Source: an uncultured bacterium
Lineage (GTDB): Bacteria; Bacteroidota; Bacteroidia; Bacteroidales; JACABE01
DNA length: 13,488 nt
NCBI GenBank assembly: GCA_903911455.1
Contig: CAIWDQ010000074.1
Span: forward strand, 1-13,488
Direction of reading: 5' to 3'
The notes beneath the pieces are model-generated. The model made no database searches, had not been told where the DNA came from, and was given only the letters and a program-made list of their open reading frames with translations. Positions 1 through 9,800 of the stretch are shown here, piece by piece. How positions within the stretch are numbered: the stretch's first letter is position 1; each line of letters opens with the position of its first letter. The translations under genes were made by a program, and so were the position numbers.

Positions 1-1
1 C

Positions 2-508
2 AAAGACAAGAATAGAAGTGAGTTTTTAAAAGATAATGTCATAGCAAATGAAAATTCCTTTAAAATAATAGTTGATTATTTCATTTCTGTTGTTCCAGAC
101 AGTAACTTTATTATAACTTTTGGCGTTGGGACAAAGGAGACAGTAGATTTGATATATTTCAAAAACAAAGGTGACATAGCTGATAAAGCAAATCATTTTG
201 GTGGATACAAGTTAAAATATCATTCACCTGAATTAGATAACGTTTTAAAAAACTTAGGTTGGAACTATGAAATAATTAATAAAATTAAAAAGGGGCTTAA
301 TAATATAAATTGTGATTATATTCGTAATACCGATTATAATTTCAAACCTATTAATGTTTATAATACTCCTAATGGGTTTGTTAATTCTAGCTATTTAATT
401 TATCCAATAGAAATTTTAGATTCATTGAAAAAGGAATTATACGGTGAACCTGTTGGGAAATCCGGTTTCATAAAAAGGGTTTACATTGAGACTTCTTCTG
501 CATTATGA
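2..508 (+). CDS. Hypothetical protein, 3' part only (168 codons visible)
   Basis: This is the C-terminal part of a gene whose start lies left of the window. The frame is open from base 2 to the TGA at 506-508. A TTG at 149 could serve as a start, but the frame upstream of it encodes a normal-looking mixed sequence (for example FKIIVDYFISVVPDSNFIIT), so I read the gene as truncated by the window edge, not as starting at 149. The visible part is soluble-looking, rich in Asn, Lys and Ile, and has no membrane segment, signal peptide or repeat. I see no catalytic or binding motif that I can name, and I do not recognise the family. Its low GC agrees with the rest of the window. No gene follows it on the same strand for almost 400 bases, so it is probably the last gene of its transcript. 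Confidence 0.7.
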   Translation, partial: KDKNRSEFLKDNVIANENSFKIIVDYFISVVPDSNFIITFGVGTKETVDLIYFKNKGDIADKANHFGGYKLKYHSPELDNVLKNLGWNYEIINKIKKGLNNINCDYIRNTDYNFKPINVYNTPNGFVNSSYLIYPIEILDSLKKELYGEPVGKSGFIKRVYIETSSAL

Positions 509-531
509 AAAACACAAACACCTAATATAGC

Positions 532-552
532 AACTTGCTTCAAGCAGGTTTT
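532..552 (+). terminator. Weak hairpin after the left-edge gene
   Basis: AACTTGCT and AGCAGGTT can pair as 8 bp, with one G-U pair and a 3-nt loop, followed by only a short T run. It lies 24 bases after the stop of the left-edge gene, a suitable place for a terminator. The stem is weak and the U tract is poor, so this is a tentative call. Confidence 0.3.
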
Positions 553-562
553 AATAACAAAA

Positions 563-700
563 ATGAAAAAAACAACAATAAAAAACAATATGCAGCTTGG
601 TAAAGCTACCACACCTCGGCTTCGCTCAGCGACCGTCAATATATTGGATGAAAGTTTAATTATGGGATTGCGGGTCAAGCCCGCAATGACTACGAGGTGA
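563..700 (+). CDS. Possible 45-aa ORF carried on a dispersed repeat (doubtful gene)
   Basis: An ATG at 563 opens a 45-codon frame ending at the TGA at 698-700. The product starts MKKTTIKNNMQLGKATT and ends SLIMGLRVKPAMTTR. The second half is encoded by the palindromic repeat at 612-699, and the stop codon overlaps the right end of that repeat. There is no convincing ribosome binding site. From memory, peptides of the 'GLRVKPAMT' type are commonly predicted from dispersed palindromic repeats in many bacteria, and they usually reflect the repeat, not a selected protein. The opposite strand is also open here (the 'VIAGLTRNP' reading). I list it because the frame runs through the whole element, but I think it is more likely a by-product of the repeat than a functional gene. 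Confidence 0.2.
   Translation: MKKTTIKNNMQLGKATTPRLRSATVNILDESLIMGLRVKPAMTTR
612..699. repeat. Dispersed palindromic element (about 88 bp) with inverted ends
   Basis: The ends are a perfect 7-bp inverted repeat: CACCTCG at 612-618 and CGAGGTG at 693-699. Inside is a perfect 8-bp hairpin, ATTGCGGG (667-674) and CCCGCAAT (680-687), with a TCAAG loop. The left half carries the GC-rich stretch CGGCTTCGCTCAGCGACCG. The GC content is clearly above that of the AT-rich spacer around it. Both the 'GCGGGTCAAGCCCGC' and the 'TTCGCTCAGCGACC' segments are, from memory, typical of REP-like elements scattered between bacterial genes. Only one copy is present in this window, so its repeated nature is inferred from that recognition. 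Confidence 0.6.
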
Positions 701-701
701 A

Positions 702-741
702 TCACCAAATCGCCAAATCACCAAATCACAATATCACCAAA
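702..741. repeat. 8-bp tandem repeat, unit TCACCAAA, five copies
   Basis: Five consecutive 8-bp units: TCACCAAA, TCGCCAAA, TCACCAAA, TCACAATA, TCACCAAA. The array abuts the right end of the palindromic element at 612-699 with only two bases between them. It is non-coding. Confidence 0.8.
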
Positions 742-750
742 TCCCTTCAT

Positions 751-778
751 TCATAATTCATAATTCATAATTCATAAT
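751..778. repeat. 7-bp tandem repeat, unit TCATAAT, four perfect copies
   Basis: Four perfect copies of TCATAAT end about 50 bases before the candidate promoter of the giant gene. A similar heptamer array with a different unit (TTAATTW) lies at 11070-11103, so AT-rich heptamer arrays recur in the intergenic DNA here. Confidence 0.8.
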
Positions 779-826
779 TTTTAGTTTCCCTTTTTAACAA
801 TTATTTTAATTTATTATTCCTCTCAC

Positions 827-859
827 TTGTTTATACAGAATTAAGATTTTATATCTTTA
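827..859 (+). promoter_or_regulatory. Candidate Bacteroidota-type promoter of the giant gene
   Basis: TTG at 827-829, a 22-bp spacer, then TATCTTTA at 852-859, which matches the TAnnTTTG -7 consensus except for the last base. The known Bacteroidota arrangement is TTG, a spacer of roughly 17-23 bp, then TAnnTTTG. The resulting leader would be about 30 bases. This is a motif match only. Confidence 0.4.
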
Positions 860-884
860 CACTTTTATTTTTATTATTAAAAAC

Positions 885-888
885 AAGG
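885..888 (+). promoter_or_regulatory. Ribosome binding site (AAGG) supporting the TTG start at 895
   Basis: AAGG lies 6 bases before the TTG at 895. No ATG exists in this frame upstream, and the residues that follow the TTG form a complete signal peptide (Lys/Arg, then a Leu-rich core, then VNA-QQ). Both points support TTG as the true start. Confidence 0.45.
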
Positions 889-894
889 TACAAC

Positions 895-3800
895 TTGCTA
901 AAGAAACGATACATAAAAATCCTGTTAATGCTGCTGTTTTCGGTAGTTAATAGTGCTATAGTCAATGCACAGCAACTGCACACCGAAGGCTTTGATGGTA
1001 CATTCCCTTCAAACGGATGGATTAATTCGGCAGCCACTTGTACTGGTTTCGGATGGACACAAGTAAGTGCCGGAACCAATCCTGCCAATACACCACATTA
1101 TGGAACAGGGATGTTGTATTTCAATAGTTATGCCGCCCCCACGGGATGCTCAGCCTATATATGCACCCCAAAGTTTGATCTGTCGGGCATCGGCGCTAAT
1201 CTTGGGTATATAAGTTTTTGGTTTTATAAAGATGCAAGCATAAACTATGCTGCTAATCAGGATAAGGTAGAGGTATATATGAATACCGCCAACAACCTTA
1301 ACGGGGCAACTTTGCTCGGCACGCTTTACAGGGATATTACCCAGCAACCGATAGTAGCAACTGCCGGATGGTATCAGTATCAGATATATTACCCGGGTAC
1401 TTTTAGCGATACCAGTAATTATATTTTGTTTAAAGCCATAAGTGCCTGGGGCGAGTCAATGTCATTAGACGATCTTTCGTGGCAGGAATATCCTTCGCAA
1501 CCATATATTACTGTTACTCCTACTTCTTATAATTTTAATTATATCCCTGTTGGGAATGCTTCAACTTCGCAGCCAATCTCACTTGATGGAGGTAATTTTA
1601 CTACAGCTTCAGGGAATATAACTTTATATGCCCCCTTTGGTTTCAAGGTATCATTAAACGCTTCAACTTCTTTTGCAGATTCAATTCAGGTGCCTTTTAC
1701 AGGAAGCGCTATAACTGCCACAACAGTTTATACACGTTTTGCACCTACATCTCCCAATACTATTTACACCGGTAATATTATTGTAAGTGGAGGAGGTGCG
1801 ACAACAAATCTTGCAGTTGCCGGAACTACACAGATGCCTTATTGTACATCATCTGCCACCAATGCAGAAGATGAGGAGATCTTAAATGTAAAGATAGGTA
1901 CTTTAAATAATTCATCCGATTGTAATACTCTGGCTTCAGGACCTTCTTCGGTTAAGAATGAGTATAGTAATTATACTTTGTCGGTTGCTGCACCTAATCT
2001 TATGCAGTCGCTTACCTATCCTTTCAGTGTACAGATAGGAACCTGCGGAAGTAATTATAGCAATGGAGTTGCTATCTTTATTGATTATAATCAGAATGGT
2101 GTTTTTGATTCAATACAATATAATGGTGTATGGTATCCTGAGAGGGTTTATTATTCGCCAAATTATGCAGTAGGGCCTCATACCGAAACAGGAAATATAA
2201 TTATTCCGCCTAATGCAACAACAGGTTTAATTAGGATGAGAGTAGTTAATGTAGAGACGGGTACTCCTAATACAATACAGCCGTGTGGTACTTATTCCTA
2301 TGGTGAAACTGAAGATTATACAGTTAATATTATTCAGTCTGTAAATTGTACTGTTCCTGTAGCTCAACCGACAGGTTTAACAGCTTTGCCGAATTATAAT
2401 TACATCACAGCCTCTTTTACAGCCTCTGCTTCCGCAGATCATTATCTTATTGTCAGAAGTCAGTCAAATAGTTTAACTTCACTTCCGGTTAATGGTGTTA
2501 TCTATAATGCAGGAACTTCTTTAGGAGGAGGAACAGTAGTTGCATATCAGTCGGAACTTACTTTTACAGATAATAATCTAAACATAGCCACACAATACTA
2601 TTATTACATATTTGCGGCTAACTCAATATGTGCAGGAAGTAGTCCGAAATACTTAACTACAAATCCATTGTTTCAGATGATAAGTACAGTTTCTCCAACT
2701 ACTAAACATGCTGTTGCAAATGGTAACTGGAATAATCCCTCAACATGGTCTCCGGCAATTGTTCCTTTAAAGAATGATTCTGTTTTTATTGATAATAACT
2801 ATACTGTATATGTTGATGCCGCTGATTCATGTTATAATTTAATAATTAATCAGGCAGGAACTTTAAAAGCAACAGGACAAACAGGTGTGCTTAATATTCA
2901 AAAGAATCTTACTAATAATGGAGTTGTAAATTTGTTTACAAATGATACAATTAAAGCTTCTTTAAACTTCTTTGGTCCTCAAAGTTCATCTTATGAAGGT
3001 GCAGGTACTAATAATATTTATAAGATAGGATTGGATAAAGCATTTTATGGTGATATAACACCACCGGCTCCTTATCTTGATATTAATCTGAATAATCTAA
3101 CCGTAAAGAATGTTAGTACAGATACTACAGGATTTATTCCTGCAAATTTCAGAGGTATATATAAGTTCTCAGGCACATTTAATTTAACCAATAGATTGTT
3201 TGCATCAGCTAATTATTCTATCCCATCAAGTGGAGGTATCTGGTTAAACAATCCTAATTTTACAATTGCAGGACAAACTGGAAATGCGCAGTTGAATGGT
3301 TTGCTTCATATATCACAGGGGAATTATAATGTAGGAACAGCAATTAATAATACATTGTATCAAAACACAAACTCCTACTTTATAATGGAAGGCGGAAAGC
3401 TTAATACTACTGGGAGGTTTTATTGTGATGCATCTGCGTCATTTGTATTACTTAATGGTATAATTACAGTAGCAACTGAAGGTAATAATCTTCCCTCAGC
3501 TTCTTTTGATTTTGGAAGTATTAGCCCTGTTAATTATCTTGTTGCCGGTGGAACTATAGCTATTCAGAATGCAAATACATCTTATCATAAGATGGATGCA
3601 AGGCTTCCATTGTTAACTACAAATAATGTTACAGTATTTGGAGGAACTGTTCAACTTGGGAATAATCATTCTCCATCAATTGCGCAATCTTTTTATTTAG
3701 AAGGTGATTTCTGGGATGTATATGTTGATACAACAACTTCTCAACATGAAGTAAGATTATCAGATACAACTTCTGTTAATGATAACTTCTTTAGCCCAGG

Positions 3801-6800
3801 CAGAAGTACTTTTTATATTGGTGATAGTTCCTTAGGTCAAACATTAAATCTTATAGGAAACATTACGATAGGAGGGAAGCTAAACGGAAGTTTTTCTTCA
3901 TACTGTTCATTGAATGTAATAGGTACATCACATCAATATTTAAACTTTGGAAATAATAGTCAGATAACTTCTTTAACTTTAAATAATCCTGCTGGAGCAG
4001 ATATAAATTCTTTAACTGTAATCAGGAAGGTTTCATTAGTGTCGGGAACTTATGCAGCAAATCCATTGATATTAGGAGATGCAAGTGCAAATACCTTTGA
4101 TTTTATACAACAGGGAGGTTCTTTTATAACTGCTCCATTGTTTAATTACAATAACATGATAGTTAACTATACTTATAATGATACTATCGCTCAAACTACC
4201 GGAAGTAGTATTCCTTTAAATATAAGTGGTACATTAACTCTGAATAACTCAAAGGGATTAACTTTAGGTAAGAAACTTTATGCAGGTAATTTATATCTAA
4301 GCTCAGGCAGATTGAATACATCTTCTAATTGTCCTTTAACTATTACCAATACTTCAACGGGAGCCATTGTAGGATATTCTTCAACTAAGTTTGTAAATGG
4401 TCCTTTGGTAAGAACATTCCCTTCAAATACTATTAATATAGGTACGTGGATTTATCCTGTAGGAACTGTTTCATTAAATCAGGATACTATTTTATATAAT
4501 CCTTTTGCTATAGTAAATCCTTCAACCGGAGCATCTCCTTATGTTAAAGTAACTGTTAATAAAAACAATTATTCAGGCACTCCCGGACAATATATGTTAT
4601 CAATTAATAATGATAGAAGATGGTTAGTAGAACTGGATTCAGGAAATCTAAACTATACTAAGATATCTTTAACTGATATTAGTATAGATGCAACAAAAGG
4701 GATAGCTGTTTCTTCAACTCCTAATGGAATATATAATGGTTTACGGACAACTTCTAATCTTAATACACTTATAACTTCTGATTCTTTAACTATTGTCGCT
4801 CCCTATTATTATGCTGTTGGAATTAAGAATCCCATGACTTACATTTCATGTACAACATCACAATCAGAATTCGGAATTGTTTCAAAAGGCTCTGCCAATC
4901 AAATGTTGATAGGCTTTCAGGTTGTAACCAATGGCGATACAAATCCACTTGTATTGTCAGGAGTTAGTTTTAATACAAATGGGTCTACTTCATTAAATGA
5001 TTTTAAGAAGTTCAGATTGTATTCAACAGGAACCAATCCAGTTTTCTTAAATCAAATTCCGATTGATTCTACTTCTACAATAAGTAATACTTTTACATTG
5101 AATCCTTCTGTTGTAGCTCCCTTTTATTTATCAGAAGGGATTAATTATTTCTGGTTAAGTTGTGATATTAGTCCAAATGCTGTTAATAACGATTTGATAG
5201 ATGCACAATGTTTATCAATTACCGTTGATGGAATCCCAAGAGTCCCTTCAATTACTGTTCCAAATGGTAATAGAACAGTTTATACTTCTGATACAACAAT
5301 ATTGTTTTCACAAAACTTTGATACAATTTGGAATTCAGTAGAAGATCTTTCTCCAGCATGGCAAAGTTCATCAACTGGAAACAATAAATGGCATATAAGT
5401 AATTACACAGGTATTGATTGGTTAAATCCTTTTTCAGGGATTTATTCACCGGATGGAGCATTAGGAACTAATCATTCTATAAGGTATCATTCATCAGGTT
5501 CTCCATCAGGTAGCATTAGTGAACTTATTACACCAACTATTAATTGCTCAGGGAATGCAGGTATAAAGAAACTGGATTTCTATTATATTAACACAAGTGG
5601 GACAGATAATATTAATGTATATATTTCTACTGATAATGGTTTAAACTGGAGTAATTCTTTTATGAAAGCTGATGTTCAAGCAAGTTGGCATCTTTATTCT
5701 ATATTATTAGGAAACATCACTACATCTCAACTTAAGATTAAATTTACTGCAATTTCTGATAATGGGATTTCAGATATTGGTATTGATCAGGTAAAAGTTT
5801 ATAATGTTTCTGATGCAAATATGAAGTTCTTATCAACAACTGCTGAACAAACTGTTTTGACACCTGCGTTGATTGGGAAAAGTAATCAGCAAATATTAAC
5901 GTTAAAAATAGCTACTATTAATTCCACCTTACCTTTAGTTGTAAATTCTTTTACATTGAATACAAATGGTTCAACAAATGCTTTAAATGATATTGATTCT
6001 GCCAAGATATATTATACTGGGACATCAAATTTGTTTGCTACAACTAATCTCTTTGGAGCTAAAGCAAATCCCAATGGGGCTTTTACAATTACCGGTAATA
6101 AATCTTTAGAAACCAATAGTACTTCAACAGTTGATACTAATTATTTCTGGTTAATTTATAATATTAAAAATACTGCTGTAAGTTTTGATTCTATAGATGC
6201 CGAATATACTAGTTTAATGCTTTCAGGAATTCAACTTACACCTGATATAACATCTCCTATTGGTAAAAGAGCATTAAGAAATCAGTTAAATGGAATATAT
6301 ACGATTGATTATTCTTTACCTGCAAGCCTTTCAAACTATTTTGATTTCCCATCAGTGATAAATGATCTAAATAATATGGGTATAAGTGGAGCTGTAACTT
6401 TTAATGTTAAAGCTAATCAGTCTTGGAATATTAATTGTGGAAGTACTTCTCCTGATAATTATGCTTTAAGGATCACAGCAACTGGCACTGCAACCAATAC
6501 TATTGCTTTCCAAAAGGATGGCTCAGGAGCTAATCCAACATTAATTATACGAGGGACTAATGCTTCAGATGATAAAGGTATATGGCTTAACGGTTGCGAT
6601 TATATTACATTTGATGGAATTGATATAAATGATGCAGGTTATTCAGTAACTAATTATCTTGATTATGGCTTTTATATAAAAGATGAACGTAACGGTGATG
6701 GTTGTAATCATAACACTTATAAGAATGGTACTATCTCACTTCATAGAGATAATCCTAATGCTTATGCAATATTTATTGATACATCAAGTAATAGTCAGAA

Positions 6801-9800
6801 CAATTATAATAAATTCTATAATAATTCAATTAAGGATGCTACAATTGGTTATTATTTTAATGGAAATTTAAATTCAGGTAATAGCTTAGGTAATGAAATT
6901 GGAATATTCAATGGAGGAAGAAGTTTAATTACAGGATTAGGCTCTAATACATCTCCTATTGCTTTAGGAATTTTAGCTTTGTATCAGGATAGTCTTAGGT
7001 TATTTAATACTATTGTTGATTCGGTTATTTCTCAATCTGCTAGTGGCATTTATTGCAAATACACATCTAATACGAATATATTTAATGATACTATTCATTC
7101 AATTACTAATGTAGGTACTTCAGATTGTTTTGGTGTTAATTTAGAAAATGGAAGAGGTGTAAATAATGTTTATCAAAACTATATTTCTTATATTATTAAC
7201 ACAGGAAATACAGGAAGTGTAACCGGACTCAATATATCAAATAATAGCCCTTCCAATAATTCTGTCACTTTTAATGTTTACAAGAATGAAGTTAAAAATT
7301 GTATCGGCAATGCTAATCTAAAGGGAATTTATTCAGGTGGTTTTACTAATAATAATTCAACAATTAATTTATATAACAATAAGGTATATGGTTTGAATAG
7401 TACATTGTCCTCTTTGAATGCTTATTTTGCTGATGGAATTTCAAGTTCAGGCAAAGGTGTGTTTAGTTTATATAATAATATAGTGTCAGATGTTAATATG
7501 CCTTATGGAAATGTTGCTCCTTCGGTAAGGGGGATTAATGCCCAAGGTTCCGCGAGCAGGATTTATAATAATACTGTATTCCTTGACAGTCTTAATATTC
7601 AGATGCCTTCTTATTCTTCTGCTTGTATTTATGCTACAAATGATGCAAGTTCCTTAGATATCAGAAATAATATCTTCATTAATAAGAATTCGGTCAATAA
7701 TAGTCTTCGTGCTGTTGCTTTTTGGTGTAATTCAACTAATAACTCCTCCTTAATTGCAAATAATAATCTTTATTATGCAGGTACTCCAGGTTTAAAGAAT
7801 CTTATTTATTATGATGGCACTAATTCTATTCAAAGCATATCAGCTTATAAATCTTTTATGTGTTTATCAAGAGAACAGCAGTCAACTACTGAAGACGTTC
7901 AGTTTATAAATAAAATTACCAAACCTTTTGATCTTCATATTAATTCTTCTTTGCCAACCAGAGTTGAAAGTCATGGGCAAAGAATAATTTCTCCTGTTTC
8001 AGTTCCAACTGATATTGACGGCAATTTACGTTGGGGAGAATCTCTTTATACGGGTTCGGGATTACAGCCTGATTTAGGTGCCTATGAGTTTAATGGAATT
8101 ATTATAGATGATCAGCCACCGATTTTAAATTATGTTTCATTGCCAAATTCAACTTCTTTAGCTGGAGTTTATTTATCAAATGTTAGTATAACAGATCCAT
8201 TGTCTGGAGTAAATAATAGTTCTGCAAAGCCAAGAGTTTATATTAAGAAAAGTACAAATAATAATGACAGTTTAAGTTGGAAGTTTGTAGAACCTAATAA
8301 TACTAGTTCACCCTTTAATTTCTACCTTGATTATAGTCTTTTGAATACTTCTGTAAATATTGGGGATACTATTCAATACTTTATCATTTCACAGGATAAT
8401 GCTGCAAATCCGAACACTATTGTTACAGCAACTCTTAAGAATAATATTAGCTCTACACATTTAAATTCAACTAATTTCCCTGTGACTAATCCTGGTTCAT
8501 TTAATATTTGCACTCCCATTAATGGGAATTATTATATCGGGGCAGGACAGCAATTTACTTCATTGACTAACGATAGTATTACCGGCTTCTTCAATTATCT
8601 AAATCATAATGTTATTACAGGTACTATTAATGCTTATATCACATCCGATTTGATAAATGAAACCGGTACCATTCCTTTAAATCCTTTTACTATTGAAGGA
8701 AATGCAAATTATTCTTTGACTATTATACCTTCAGATTCTAATATTAAAACTATTTCCGGTAATATTGCGAATGCATTATTTAGAATTAATGGAGCCGATA
8801 ATATAACAATTAATGGTTCACATAATACTATTAATCATCTTTTAAATATAGTAAATACTAATAGTCAGGGTTCAGGCATACTTTTGGGGAAAGGTTCTGA
8901 TAGTTGCTCAATTACTAATTGTATTATTAGTGGGAGTTCAAATACTACTCAGGGAACTTCAGGCATTAATATTGAAGCTTCAGTCAATAATCTTAATGTT
9001 GATAATAATATTATCACAAACTTTTATAATGGCTTTGTTGCTAATGGAACTTCAGTTAATCTTAATACTAATCTTATTTTATCAAACAATATATTGGGGA
9101 GTGATATTGATTCTCTTTCTATAGGTAATTGTGGTATTAACTTGTCAGCTTATAGCAATGGAGTTGATATCAAAAATAATATTGTTAAGAATATTAAGAT
9201 AGACAGCATTCCTACAGGAATATATATTGGTAATGAAGTAACGAATGTGAATATAAAAAGTAATTATATTCATGATATTATCTATACAGGCAATTTTAAT
9301 AGTGGAGGTGTCGGAATAAAAATCTATACGGAAGATACTTCAAGTAATATTAGTGTTATTAATAATGTAATGTATAGGATCTATGGAGATGGAGGTACCG
9401 ATTGGAATAATGCGTGTGTAAGCGGAATAAATATTCAAGGAAACACCGGAGGAATAAGACTGTATAATAATAGTATTAATCTATTTGGAAGTTCAATAAG
9501 TAATAGTTCTCAGACATTAAGTGCTGATTTGTATTTTGGCATTGGTGTTAAGAATATTGATATAAGAAATAATGTATTTAAGAATAATATATTTAATTCA
9601 GGGAATAACTATTCAAAGGCTTTTGCAATATATTCAGATGCTCCTAATAATGCTTTTAATGATATTAATTATAATGATTATTACAATTCCGGGTCTCAAG
9701 GAATAGTAGGTTACATTAATTCTACTTCTATTAATGATATATCTACATGGAAAGGATTTACATTTAAAGATTTGAATTCAATTAATGCTGATCCTTTATT

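Noticed and set aside
481..708. 75-codon minus-strand frame containing 'VIAGLTRNP' and 'AERSRGV'
   Set aside because: It is the reverse reading of the dispersed palindromic element at 612-699 plus spacer. Such peptides are characteristic by-products of these repeats, and the frame overlaps the end of the left-edge gene.
849..1347. Minus-strand frames of 79 and 65 codons over the 5' end of the giant gene
   Set aside because: They are antisense shadows of the signal peptide and first jelly-roll domain, helped by the higher GC there. The plus-strand frame has clear domain structure.
5252..9124. Short frames of 62-69 codons inside the giant gene (5252-5461, 6683-6871, 8930-9124)
   Set aside because: Low-complexity Ile/Leu/Met-rich readings of AT-rich codons in the wrong frame or strand, with no ribosome binding site or domain.
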